64,000 nucleotides of DNA, taken from assembly GCA_029261995.1 (NCBI GenBank), contig JAJDAF010000022.1, positions 1-64,000 on the forward strand, in the 5' to 3' direction. Below are positions 48,206 to 58,800 of the stretch, piece after piece; position 1 is the first letter of the stretch, and every line of letters starts with the position of its first letter. A program made the position numbers and the translations under genes. Below the pieces are notes generated by a model. It searched no databases and was not told the DNA's origin. It saw nothing but the letters and a program-made list of their open reading frames with translations. Source of the stretch: Candidatus Zhuqueibacterota bacterium. GTDB taxonomy: Bacteria; Zhuqueibacterota; Zhuqueibacteria; Oceanimicrobiales; Oceanimicrobiaceae.

Positions 48206-50578
48206 TTACTCTGCGTGGCGTATGGAGTGACGGCGAGCTGAGGTCTTGCTTGGATGTTTGCGAATGCCATCCAGTTCTTCGCGGACTGCATTCGCCAGGC
48301 CTTGAAGAGAGACCGGCTTGGATACGAAACGCCCGGCGCCAAGGCGTAATGCCTCTGTAACGCGCTTGGATTTTGCATAGCCCGACAGAATAATGGCCCT
48401 TTGGCCTGGCCGAAATTCCAGAATGCGTCGGTAGGTTTCTGCGCCATCCATACCCTCCATAACCATATCGATGATCAGCAAGTCCGGGGATATCTCCCGG
48501 GTCAAGGCGATGGCTTCTTTCCCGCTACAGGCAATTTCGGTCTGATAGCCGAGTCGTTTCAGCAGATGACCAGTGACTTTGCGCTGCACCGGATCGTCGT
48601 CGATGATTAGGATTGATTCGCTGCCACCGGCCAAGTCCTGGGGTATTTTCGCGAGATAAGGTTCCTGGTTCTGGGCCGCCGGCAAGAAGATACTGAACGT
48701 AGTTCCCTTTTCCACCTCGCTCTTCATCGTGATGTAGCCGTTGTGGTCGGTGATGACACCGTGTACAACGCTGAGTCCGAGCCCTGAGCCACGCATTCGG
48801 TCCATAGCTTTTGTGGTGAAAAAGGGGTCGAAGATGTGGTCGGCAGTTTCAGGGCTGATGCCACAACCGGTATCTGTAATATTAATCCGCACGTAGTTTC
48901 CATGCTTGATTTTGCTGTGGCTGTCGAGATCATCATCCAGGTGGGTGTTATGGGTGCAAATGGTCAGAGTTCCGCCACCATTCATAGCCTCAACGGCGTT
49001 GTTAAACAAATTTGCCAAGGCGCGTGTGAGCTGAGCATCTCCCACCTTGACCAACATCAGCTCATCGGCAAGATCTGTTCGAATAGCAATGCCGGCCCGG
49101 CCAGCAATACCCTGTGAGGTTAACGCCTTTGTGATGATGTCATTCAGGCTCAGGGGCATTGTCGCGTAATGTCCGCGCCTGCCCAGTGAAAGGAGCTGTT
49201 GGTTTATTTCGGCGATTTTGAGCGCGGCTTGCTCCATCTCGTTCGCCATTTCGACCACCGGGTGGTTCGCAGGCAAATCTTCGCGAATCAAAGTTGGGTA
49301 GGCCGCCAGTGGTCCCAGAAGATTATTGAAATCATGCGCAATCTGCCCGGCGATACGTCCTGCTGTCTCCAGCCTCTGTGCCCGGCCCAGTTCCTCCTGC
49401 AGTTTCTTTCTGGCGGTAATGTCGTGGCAAATAACCCGAATGGATTGGATGCCGCCATTCGGCTTTCTATTGACGGAGAATTCCTTGATGACCCAAAAAA
49501 CGGTACCGTCTTTGGCAATCATGCGTGCCTGAGCATTGCGCGGAGGCCTACCGTCTGACACCTTCTTTATATCGCTTTCAACCTGTCCAACATCTTCTGC
49601 GCTGATCAGGTCGGTTATCGGGCGCCCGACCACTTCTTTGCGTTTATAGCCTACCGATGCCAGGCCGCGCTCATTAAAATCAGTTATCAAGCCACCTTGG
49701 TTCAGGGTAATGTACATGTCTGGCGCGTTGTCGAACAGGTCTCGAAATCGTCGCTCGCTTGCGCTCAGGGCGTCCTCCGCGCGTTTGCGTTCCAGCAATT
49801 CTTTTTCACGCTTAGATGCCTGCTCGCGCAGCTTGGCATGTGTTTGCTTAAGCGCACTGTCCTGCTCCTCTATTTGATCGAGCATCTTGTTGAAACTCCT
49901 GGTGAGAAAGCCAACTTCGTCCTCGCTACGCTCTGTCGCTCGGATCGAATAATCATTGTCGTCGGAGACCACACGGGCTGTCTGCGCCAGTTCGAGGATA
50001 GGGTCCGAGATAGTTTTTTGTACCAGGGAAATGAAGAACAAGGCCGCCATACTGGCGATTAACAAAACCACGCCAGCGATAATGATTATACCCCTGCGCC
50101 TGGCTTTGAGTTCGCTCAGGTCCGTTTGGATGTAAACCGCGCCGATTTGTTCGTCATCGAGCAGGATGAAGCGCGAAACGCATAACGTCTCATTGTTGAA
50201 AGTTTCAAGTTCCCGGGCAAGCGACGCCGGCACCTGGTCAGACTTCGGATGGCCGCTGCGATAGTATTCGGTGAACAGAGTGCCATCGCTGCGATAGATG
50301 CCCGCCTTTGTGATTTGTTGGCGCGCCTCCAAAGATGACAGCACTTCAGCAGCGTCACGGTCATTCAGAAAGCTCAGGGATGCGGCGGTATTGAGCGCAA
50401 GAATCTCGGCCAGCCCTCTCAAATCATCAGCCATGTGCCGTTTGTGGGTGGCTGAGTCATACGCAATGAAGACAACTGAAGCGACGAGAAGAGCGAGCAC
50501 GCTCGTAAGCAACATGCCGCCAGTAATCTTGGTCTTGATCGACCTGCGGTAGGTGAACCGCGTCTTACTTGTTTGCAT
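48206..50578 (-). CDS. Hybrid sensor histidine kinase (HAMP-PAS-kinase-receiver)
   Basis: 790 residues. TM1 (GGMLLTSVLALLVASVVFIAY), a ~120-residue periplasmic domain of CHASE8-like character (AEILALNTAASLSFLNDRDAAEVLSSL), TM2 (GIIIIAGVVLLIASMAALFFISLV), HAMP, a coiled coil, PAS (RRFRDLFDNAPDMYITLNQGG), HisKA with phospho-His in GQIAHDFNNLLG, HATPase (DTGCGISPE, GSGLGLSVV) and a C-terminal receiver (IDDDPVQ, IIDMVMEGMDG, KPVSL). Its start overlaps the YfiR-like gene by 14 bp. No separate DNA-binding regulator is encoded nearby, so it may feed a phosphorelay elsewhere. Confidence 0.9.
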   Translation of the reverse strand: MQTSKTRFTYRRSIKTKITGGMLLTSVLALLVASVVFIAYDSATHKRHMADDLRGLAEILALNTAASLSFLNDRDAAEVLSSLEARQQITKAGIYRSDGTLFTEYYRSGHPKSDQVPASLARELETFNNETLCVSRFILLDDEQIGAVYIQTDLSELKARRRGIIIIAGVVLLIASMAALFFISLVQKTISDPILELAQTARVVSDDNDYSIRATERSEDEVGFLTRSFNKMLDQIEEQDSALKQTHAKLREQASKREKELLERKRAEDALSASERRFRDLFDNAPDMYITLNQGGLITDFNERGLASVGYKRKEVVGRPITDLISAEDVGQVESDIKKVSDGRPPRNAQARMIAKDGTVFWVIKEFSVNRKPNGGIQSIRVICHDITARKKLQEELGRAQRLETAGRIAGQIAHDFNNLLGPLAAYPTLIREDLPANHPVVEMANEMEQAALKIAEINQQLLSLGRRGHYATMPLSLNDIITKALTSQGIAGRAGIAIRTDLADELMLVKVGDAQLTRALANLFNNAVEAMNGGGTLTICTHNTHLDDDLDSHSKIKHGNYVRINITDTGCGISPETADHIFDPFFTTKAMDRMRGSGLGLSVVHGVITDHNGYITMKSEVEKGTTFSIFLPAAQNQEPYLAKIPQDLAGGSESILIIDDDPVQRKVTGHLLKRLGYQTEIACSGKEAIALTREISPDLLIIDMVMEGMDGAETYRRILEFRPGQRAIILSGYAKSKRVTEALRLGAGRFVSKPVSLQGLANAVREELDGIRKHPSKTSARRHSIRHAE

Positions 50579-51122
50579 GTGAATATCTGATTTTGAGGTT
50601 GTTGGCCAATTTCAGTAATCTCGAGCTTAACAGCAGCCCCGATTTGATAGCGATATCTTGCTCGATTTCAAATCGGACTTTGTTACCGACGGTAATGAGA
50701 CGAATGATGCCACCGCGTTCAAGGAAGTCTTTTGACTCGCCAATAGTTAACATATTCCCTTTCCGGGCCTTTACCACAATCCCCGCCAGCCAGCTTTCGT
50801 GTGACCTGCTGATGAACAGAACGTGGCAATCCCGAATCTCTTTGATAGCGACGAAGTAGACAATGTGAACTCGTCGCCCGTGTATCCGTTTGTCGCGTAC
50901 GACATCGTCCAAGTAATGGTCGAACGGGTCGTCGCCGATGATGCCAATTGTCAGAGCCGTGGTGTCGTTCTCGAACGCTTCGTCTGGCCAATTCACAAAT
51001 TTGGCGAAATTGTAGATGAATGCCGCCTTGATTTGGTACTCGGTCAGATCGGTGGCCGATTGCGCCAGCCCTGAGGGTGGCACGAAAAAAATGGCGAAAA
51101 GTAGTGTGATGCAGATTCTCAT
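50565..51122 (-). CDS. YfiR-family (DUF4154) periplasmic protein
   Basis: About 185 residues from ATG 51122, with a signal peptide (ICITLLFAIFFVPPSGLA-QSA). The family pattern is clear: TEYQIKAAFIYNFAKFVNWPDEAFEN, the IGIIGDDPF strand, CHVLFISRS and ILTIGESKDFLERGGIIRL-type sequence. YfiR proteins repress a membrane signalling protein in the periplasm in response to redox or envelope stress. Here the overlapping hybrid kinase is the likely partner, since no GGDEF protein is adjacent. It lies between the TonB receptor and the kinase genes. Confidence 0.88.
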   Translation of the reverse strand: MRICITLLFAIFFVPPSGLAQSATDLTEYQIKAAFIYNFAKFVNWPDEAFENDTTALTIGIIGDDPFDHYLDDVVRDKRIHGRRVHIVYFVAIKEIRDCHVLFISRSHESWLAGIVVKARKGNMLTIGESKDFLERGGIIRLITVGNKVRFEIEQDIAIKSGLLLSSRLLKLANNLKIRYSHANK

Positions 51123-51162
51123 CAAAGGACAGTCGTTTCCAGAAACAGCCGTGCCGTTCAGT

Positions 51163-53286
51163 CTAGAATCGCCATGCCAGTTTGGCGTACATGCTTCGTT
51201 CGATTTTGCCTGGCAACGTGAGCGTCGCTGGTGTGGTGTCGTCTTCTCCAAACACAAGAGTTGATTCGATATGCTGCGATTGTAGCAGGTTCCTGCCGGT
51301 TAGGACAAGATCCAGTTTTGGCATGACATGCCATGCCAGGCGGAGATCAAAGGAAGGGTATCCCGGGATGTTCCTGGCCGGAATTTCGTCCACATAACGA
51401 AAACGCAGGTCGGTCTCCAGCCAGGAAAACGGCTCAAAATAGGAGCTGATGACAAGTTGGTGTTTCGGGTTTCTGCCATCCTGAGCGGAAAACTGATCAG
51501 GTGCAAGAGCCGGGAACTTTGATTCAAACAGATTATATGAGATGAACAACTCCCACCTTGAGCTGGGCTGAAAACGCCCGAGTGCCTCGATGCCGTACGT
51601 CTTGCCTGCCAAGCCATTGATTGCAGTCAAAGTTATGAACGAGGCTGAGTCTGGCAAAGGCTGAGGAAAGCCGAACAGTCGCGCATCCCCCCTGATATCC
51701 CGGTAGTCGTGGTAGAACACATCGAAGTCAAAGGTTATGCCCGGTGCGATTCTTCGCCTTGCTCCCGCTTCCAGCGCAACCAGCTTTTCCGATTTGAAGG
51801 CCTTATTGCCCTCGAACTTCAAGAACACTGGTTTTTTTGCATCGGATGGGGAGATCGGATCGAGAAAAAAGTTGCCATCCATTTCGCTGCGCGAAGGCGT
51901 GCGCACCGCCCGGGAGACAGCCAGCCAGAGTACTTGCCGGGATACAGGTTTCCAAGTCAGGCGCAGGCTCGGTTGTATCTCGAAGCCACTGAAGCTGTTT
52001 TGCTCTACTTTGGTGCCGACCATGGCGGTCAGATGATTCGGCCACAGGGCGATTTCGTCCTGAATAAACGCACTCAAGATGCCGTGATTTCGCGTACCGG
52101 GCGCCAGTTGAAATTGGAACGTCGGGTTGAAACGGTCTTGATACAAGCGGTAGCCCGCACCATAAACCACTTGGTGGGTGCGCCCAGCTTTTACTCGGTG
52201 ATTGAACTCGAAGTCGTAGGTATTCGTGGCGCCTTGCACGATGGGAGTCTGTAGGGATGCCCGGTCAAAATAGGCTTGCAGCGAGAGTTCAGATGACGAC
52301 GACCGCGGATACTTCCATTGGGCCAGAAGGTGGCCGCCACTCATTTCATCCTGGTGATCTATGCGCGACTGAATCGGAGGCGTCGGAGAAAGCGCACCGG
52401 GGTAAATCTCTCCGAGTTGACTCGTGTACAATTGCCCATTCAGGCTCAGGCTGGAGCGGCGGTCGTGCACGTCCATCCGGAAGCCTGCTCTGTGCGTGTG
52501 CCAGCCATCTTGCCCCTCTGTCCCGTCCACGGCCGGCAGATTGTCAGATTTTAAATACTTGTGGAACACCCGGTAAAAGGTCTTTCTTCCGAGCCGTCCT
52601 CCGAATCGGGCATGGGAGAATTGCTGGTAGTCTGTCCCGATGCCGGTGGTAAGAAGTCCCCCCTGTGTATCGGCCGCGTCCTTGGAGAGCAAGTTGATGA
52701 CTGAATTGACTGCATTCGCACCCCAGACTGAGGCTCCGGGGCCACGAATCACCTCGATGCGCTCGAGGTCCTCCAGCATAACATCCTGCGCATCCCACGA
52801 AACGCCGGAAAACAGCGGATTGTACAAACTGCGGCCATCCTGCAGCACGAGAAATTTGTTCGCAAACTGACCCGCAACGCCTCTGGCGAGTCCGTCAAAA
52901 CCACGCGAGGTGACTGACCAACTGTGGGCGTTGTGTTGTGCCACCTGCATGCCGGGGATATTACGAAGCGCGTCGGGAATGGTCAAACCCCAGGACCGCT
53001 TAAGGTTTTCGTTGTCGAGTACGTGGACGGCCGCCGGCGTATCCCAAACGTTTCCCGGCGTCTTGAAGACCGTAGTGAATTCGAGTTCCATGAGTTCTTC
53101 GAGAGTCAACTCGCTCAGATCAAACGAGACCTCATCTCTTGAGACAAGCAGAAGTTGCGAGCTTGAGCAGCCACTGAACAGGAAGAACGCAACAAGCAAC
53201 TGAAGAAAAACAAGTGCGGCAACAGAGTGGGCATCTCCCCGGAGACCCCGTGCTGACCTTACCACGTCGATGCAAAGCTTCTGCAT
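51163..53286 (-). CDS. TonB-dependent receptor
   Basis: About 707 residues from ATG 53286 (GGAGG upstream). A signal sequence with a lipobox-like FSGC is followed by the DLSELTLEELMELEFTTVFKTPGN segment typical of receptors linked to YfiR genes. A plug domain comes next (PAAVHVLDNENLKR...LRNIPGMQVAQHN...RGFDG...LVLQDGRSLYNP...IEVIRGPGASVWGANAVNSVINLLSK), then a 22-strand barrel ending in LAWRF. Substrate unknown; cobalamin, siderophore or sugar are all possible. It heads a three-gene operon with YfiR and the hybrid kinase, so uptake may be coupled to signalling. Confidence 0.88.
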   Translation of the reverse strand: MQKLCIDVVRSARGLRGDAHSVAALVFLQLLVAFFLFSGCSSSQLLLVSRDEVSFDLSELTLEELMELEFTTVFKTPGNVWDTPAAVHVLDNENLKRSWGLTIPDALRNIPGMQVAQHNAHSWSVTSRGFDGLARGVAGQFANKFLVLQDGRSLYNPLFSGVSWDAQDVMLEDLERIEVIRGPGASVWGANAVNSVINLLSKDAADTQGGLLTTGIGTDYQQFSHARFGGRLGRKTFYRVFHKYLKSDNLPAVDGTEGQDGWHTHRAGFRMDVHDRRSSLSLNGQLYTSQLGEIYPGALSPTPPIQSRIDHQDEMSGGHLLAQWKYPRSSSSELSLQAYFDRASLQTPIVQGATNTYDFEFNHRVKAGRTHQVVYGAGYRLYQDRFNPTFQFQLAPGTRNHGILSAFIQDEIALWPNHLTAMVGTKVEQNSFSGFEIQPSLRLTWKPVSRQVLWLAVSRAVRTPSRSEMDGNFFLDPISPSDAKKPVFLKFEGNKAFKSEKLVALEAGARRRIAPGITFDFDVFYHDYRDIRGDARLFGFPQPLPDSASFITLTAINGLAGKTYGIEALGRFQPSSRWELFISYNLFESKFPALAPDQFSAQDGRNPKHQLVISSYFEPFSWLETDLRFRYVDEIPARNIPGYPSFDLRLAWHVMPKLDLVLTGRNLLQSQHIESTLVFGEDDTTPATLTLPGKIERSMYAKLAWRF

Positions 53287-53981
53287 ATCATCCTCCGTAA
53301 TTACCACCCGGCGAAATGGCCATATGCGGGTTGTTGAAGGTTCCAATCGACTGCTATGGTCGAAAAGTACTAAAGGGCAACAGGTCACTAGTGTAGAATT
53401 GCACCGTTACGACTGCTTGTCTGAGTCAGTTCCGAAAGCACGAGTCCTGATGATGGAGTCTGGATGGGGTGAAAAGACCTTGTCGTTCGCTGAATTCCGC
53501 AACGGTTAACATAATGAAGAGAAAGCAAAATTAAGAAGCAAGTAGAAAATCCCGCTTTTTCGTGAAATTTTCTTGATTGGGGCAGGTAGCCTCAGCGATA
53601 CACTGCACCGTGATAGCCCACTTGACCCACCGTTCTCAAGTTTTTTTAAGAAAAATGCCGTCAGATATGGGGGTTTGGCTCATCATAAACGTATATCTAT
53701 TAATCGCGGTTGTTTTACATTGCAATCGTCGTATGACGCTGCTATCTTGTCGAAGCGGTTTACTCCGCGAGTTCCCACACACATCGCACGTGTCTCCTTG
53801 GGTCAGCATCAGAAATTCGTGGTCTCGCTGAAATAAATAGTCTTGCTGGATGTAGTTAGTGTAGGGTTGCCCAAAGGTCGTTCGGTCTGGATTTCGAATT
53901 CAGCCTGTGGCCTGAACACAAGTCTCATATCTCAAGAAACCAAACTACCAAGAACCATCAAACTCTCTGAAGGGAGGCATC
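53287..53981. other. Long intergenic region, no gene seen
   Basis: About 700 bp between divergent genes. Small frames present lack ribosome-binding sites and coding character. It should contain the TonB-receptor promoter on one strand and the promoter of the first CARDB gene on the other. I could not match a known riboswitch. Confidence 0.35.
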
Positions 53982-55397
53982 ATGAAAAAAGCAGTATTTC
54001 TATTTGTTGCCCTAACGGTAACAGCGTCAGCCGCCTTGGGTCAACAGGGCCAGGAATTCCTGAAGATTGTCGTGGATGACGGCAACATTACTGTCGTGGA
54101 AGCCGCAGGCAAGCCCGTACATGAGGGCATGGACCGTAGCGTCCGTGGACAGGCGGTCGCGGATGTGGAATATCTGCCAGAGTTAGCGGCGGCGGATGAA
54201 TTGCGGGACGGCCGGATCTCGGGTGTGGCTGAGCCATCGCTGGCCGACCCTGCTGATTTCACTCTGGGACGCGGCTTGAGTGACGACAATCTGCCCAATC
54301 TCACGCTTGACCGTAGCGAAACCCGGTGGGAATTCGACCCTGAAACTTGCATTCTGGAGATCGCGACCCGTGTCGTCAACAACGGCGATGCTGATGCCGG
54401 CGTCTCGTTCCTTGGATACTATCTCTCCTACGACCGGCGGATCAGATTGTCAGACCCGCGCATCGGCGATGACGAAATCGGCGCCCTGACCCCCGGCTCG
54501 TTTGAGGACGAAACTCTGGTCGTTGACTTGAACTCGGTCGTTTCCGACCCCGAATTTGACCGTGACGGCGCATATTTCATTGGGTGGTATCTTGACTATA
54601 AAATGGAAGTCACCGAAGAGCGCGAAAATGACAACCGGTTCAATTCGCACAAAACCATCACGTGCGGCGACCAACCCAACCTGACCCTCGACCTGGACCA
54701 CACAGAGTGGAGCTTCGACACCACGGAATGCGTTGTGACCATGAACAGCCGGGTCCTCAATGACGGCGAAGGCGCGGCCGGCCCCTCCCGGCTTGGCTAC
54801 TATTTGTCGGAGGACATGAGTATCCGCAAGGTTAAGGACCACCGCATCGGCGATGACTACGTTGGCCACCTTGATCCTGATGAATTCAGTCGCGAGCGCT
54901 TTGATGTTGACCTGGATGACATTCGTGGCATTCCACCTTTTGACAAAGATGGTGTTTTTTACCTGGGCTGGATTGTCGATTACCAGAGCGCTGTCCACGA
55001 AGCCGACGAGCGCGACAATAAATTCCACAGCGATACAACGATAACTTGTGACAGCGATGAACCCATTCTGCTGGCTGCAAGTGAAATCGAACTGGGATCA
55101 TCCGGGCATTCTGCGCCGGAGCAGTTTCAGCTTGCGCAAAATTATCCGAATCCATTCAACCCGGAGACGACGATCCAGTACCGGGTCGCTGAGGCATCAC
55201 GAGTCACACTCAAGATTTACGACTTGCTTGGCCGTGAAGTCCGCACTTTGCTGGACGATGTTCGCCCGGTTGGCACCCACAGTTTGAGCTGGGATGGCCG
55301 GGATGACCGCGGCCGGCTGCTGGCGAGCGGTGTCTACATCTATCGCTTGCGGGCAGGCGAGTTTTCGGATGTACGCAAGATGACCTATCTGAAGTAG
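53982..55397 (+). CDS. Secreted protein with two CARDB domains and sorting domain (paralogue 1)
   Basis: 471 residues; GGGAGG lies upstream of ATG 53982. Signal peptide (FVALTVTASAALG-QQG), then the shared N-terminal motif LKIVVDDGNITVVEAAGKP, and a linker to ~100. Two CARDB adhesion-type domains follow (about 103-225 and 228-345, each starting PNLTLD, with GYYLS, RIGDD, and ending GWxxDY...E.DN). The FlgD-type sorting domain closes the protein (YPNPFNPETTIQYRV...SGVYIYRLRAGE). First of three tandem paralogues. CARDB domains usually mediate adhesion or protein contacts. Confidence 0.88.
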   Translation: MKKAVFLFVALTVTASAALGQQGQEFLKIVVDDGNITVVEAAGKPVHEGMDRSVRGQAVADVEYLPELAAADELRDGRISGVAEPSLADPADFTLGRGLSDDNLPNLTLDRSETRWEFDPETCILEIATRVVNNGDADAGVSFLGYYLSYDRRIRLSDPRIGDDEIGALTPGSFEDETLVVDLNSVVSDPEFDRDGAYFIGWYLDYKMEVTEERENDNRFNSHKTITCGDQPNLTLDLDHTEWSFDTTECVVTMNSRVLNDGEGAAGPSRLGYYLSEDMSIRKVKDHRIGDDYVGHLDPDEFSRERFDVDLDDIRGIPPFDKDGVFYLGWIVDYQSAVHEADERDNKFHSDTTITCDSDEPILLAASEIELGSSGHSAPEQFQLAQNYPNPFNPETTIQYRVAEASRVTLKIYDLLGREVRTLLDDVRPVGTHSLSWDGRDDRGRLLASGVYIYRLRAGEFSDVRKMTYLK

Positions 55398-55830
55398 CCT
55401 TGCCTCTCTTTTCAGAGACCCTGTCTGCGCCCGGCGATCCGATTTTCGTCAGGCCAAACTCTATTCTTACGAGTTGTCGGGCGCAGTCCAGGGACTAGGT
55501 TTTGAACACAAAGGGGACGACTTGGAGGCGGGAGCGGCTCGCTCCTGCATCCAGCTTGATCATCAATGCTTGACGGAAATGGACATGGTTGTAAGCCGGG
55601 TATCTTCGAAGTGCCCGACGAATGTCTGGAGATGACGTGTGGGATGTCGGCATTTCGCGCCCATCGCTTTGCAATTCCTCCACATTGTTCTCACCAACCG
55701 CCGTTCTACGCACCAAGTTCTGACGGTGCTCTGGATAGAATGGCGTCATTCGGTCTGATTCCGGGCTTAGCGAATTTGGGCCTTTCACCGCCCTTCACCT
55801 TGCTGTTTCAACATTCTTAGGGAGTTTGCC
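55398..55830. other. Intergenic region between CARDB paralogues 1 and 2
   Basis: No supportable gene. Inverted arms CTGCGCCCG (55428-55436) and CGGGCGCAG (55481-55489) lie soon after the stop of paralogue 1 and may terminate transcription. A smaller stem GGAGCG-gct-CGCTCC lies near 55530. Confidence 0.45.
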
Positions 55831-58800
55831 ATGAAAAAGGGAATCTTGTTTTTGCTCTTGCTCTTTTGCACCGTGCAGCCAATTCTCGCTCAGAAGGGCC
55901 GCGCTGTTTTGAAGGTCGTTGTTGATAAAGATGGTAAGATTTCAGTGTTTGATATACGCGACGAGCAGCAGGTAACCGCGACCACCAGCAAGCGGTCCGG
56001 CAAAGCTATCGGGGAGCACATACTCAATGCTGACGATCCTCAAGCCATCGCAGCCGCGAAAGCGCTTCTCGAAACCGGCAACTTGCAGTCGGGCGGTTCC
56101 GTTGCCGGCCAAATGCAGGAGGCTGGCGCAAAGTCTCAAGGAGAATTACTTCCGGACGGCTCGCAGCCGAGCGCTGAACCAGGATCCGTCCGTCTTGCCT
56201 CGGCACAGACTGCCGGTGACCGAGGGGAGTCCGGGGCAACTCTGAGTCTAGGCAATTCTGTGGTCAGTGGCTTTGCCTTGCCGGCAAATGACCTCGCCTC
56301 CGGACCCGTCGTCGCCGCTTCAGGTCTCGATCTAATCCAGTCGGGTGGCGTTTCAGGCGGGGCCGGCTCACCGAACCTGACATTGTCGGAAGCCAGTTTT
56401 ACCTGGGCCTTCGAAAGCTGCACGCTCACTTTCAACGAAACCATCATAAACGAAACCGATGGCGATGCCGGCGCGTTCGAAATCGGCTACTATCTTTCTC
56501 AGGACACCAACATCGAACCCTCCGACATCAGGGTGGAGCGCCGGGCAATGGAAGCTCTGGCCGGCGGAACGAGTGTGGCGAACGAAACCGTGGTGGATCT
56601 TTCTCTGTTCACCAGTGAAATGCTCCCCAACGGAAGCTACTACGTCGGTTGGATCATCGATCCGGAAAATGACATTGAGGAGGCCAACGAGGACGACAAC
56701 GAGTTCATCGGCATGGTCGATGGCCAGGAGGGCGCCATCAACCTCAACTGCGTCGGAGCAATGCCCAACCTGACGTTCGATTTTGACCGCACCTCCTGGG
56801 AACTCAGAGTTCGGGACGATGAGTTCAGGCTTGAGCTTGATACCCGCGTGATCAATTCTGGTACGGAAGAAGCCGGTTCTTCAAGGCTGGCCTACTTTCT
56901 ATCCGCCGACACGGTGATTTCCGACGCTGACTGCTTGCTGGGCGACGATGACGTCAAGAGTCTTGACCCTGGAGAGCACAGTAGTGAAAACATCAAGGTC
57001 GATCTCTGCGAAGCAGCTTGCGAGCCCGGCGTCTGGTATGTCGGCTGGATTTGCGATGCCGATCAGGAAGTAGAAGAATCGAATGAAGAGGACAACACCG
57101 CTGTCAGTGCGGCCGAAGGCGCGACCACGGGCGAGCGCACATCGATTCCTGTTTTCTGCCCAGGCAAGTTGTCGAACCTGACTCTGGACCCTGACAGCAC
57201 CAATTGGACGTTTGATTCAGGTTCCTGCACGCTCGACCTGAAAACGCGGGTCATAAACACCGGTGTCTCTATCGCCGGCAGCTCGCGGCTGGGTTACTTT
57301 CTCTCAACCGATATTGAAATCGACACCACGGATTCTCGAATTGGCGAAGCCCAGCTCGCGGCGATACCCGTAGCGTCATTTCACGATACAACTTTCTCGG
57401 CCTCCTTCGATACTCTGGTAGGCGTTCCTGAGTTTGAGCAGCATGGCGTGTTTTATCTCGGCTGGATCGTAGATTACAAAGAGCAGGTACCGGAAGCTGA
57501 CGAAGGTGACAACCATTTCATCAGCACCGCACCCATTCAATGTCTCGACCCCAACGCATCTCCGAACCTAACTCTGGATCTTGGCAACTCGAGTTGGTTC
57601 TTCGATGCCTCGACCTGCACGGTGCAAATGCGCAGTCGAGTCATCAACAGCGGCACAGCCACGTCCGGCACGTCGCGACTGGGCTACTATCTCTCTGAAG
57701 ATACCAGCATCGAGCGGATTCATGATTCGCGCATCGGCGAAGATTTCGTCGAGGCGTTGACCGCAAGCGGTTTCAGCGATGAAACGTTTGCCGCTGACTT
57801 GACGACTGTTTCCGGCGTACCCGCCTTTGATCCGCACGGCGTTTTTTACCTGGGCTGGATCGTCGATTATAAAGATGAAGTCGCTGAGTCGAACGAAGGC
57901 GACAATCGGTTTGTCAGCAATAGAACAGTCAATTGTCCGGCCCCGACCGGCCCCAATCTGGCTTTCGATTTCTCACGGACCACCTGGGAGTTCAACCCGC
58001 AGAGCCGGGTTCTGAGGCTGAAAGCCCGAGTCACGAATCTCGGAGACCTGCCGGCGGCAAGTTCGGAGTTGGGTTACTATCTTTCTGACGACCCGGAAAT
58101 CTCGACTGCAGACTGCTTCATTGGAGATGATGGTGTGTCCCAATTGGCTCCCGGCGCCCACGACGATGAAACCTTTTCCCGGATTCTGTGCAACGCCTCC
58201 TGTGGTGAAGGGACGTGGTACATCGGCTGGATTTGCGATTTTAAGGATGAAGTCGAAGAATCGGATGAAACCGACAATACCGCCATCAGCAGCGCTGACG
58301 GGGACTCTGGTGGCGAGCCTGCCACAATCGCCCTCGATTGCACCGATCCAAATTTGACTCTTGATCTCGACAACACAGACTGGCAATTTGCTCCCGGAAC
58401 CTGCTTGCTGGAAATTCGCACGCGGGTCGTCAATGCCGGCAATCAACTTGCTGGCTCTTCTCGCCTGGGCTACTATCTTTCAGAAGATTCACGCATCCGC
58501 ACAACCGACCATCGCATCGGCCAGGACAACGTTGGCGAGCTCGATATCGGCGAAGTAAGTAACGAGACCTTTTCAGCCGACCTCAACACCGTCACGGGCA
58601 TACCGGAATTCGACCGGCATGGTGCATTCTATCTTGGCTGGATAGTCGATTACCGCGATCAAGTCGTAGAATCCGATGAAGATGATAATCGCGCTCACAG
58701 CGAAAATACCCTGACCTGCGGCTTGCCCAATCTGGTTATCGATGGCAATGCTACGACCGCGACCTTTGACGCAGAAACTTGCACTCTGGAGGTGGCGACT

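Noticed and set aside
52257-52652. Plus-strand frame inside the TonB receptor gene
   Set aside because: It is the shadow of a certain beta-barrel gene.
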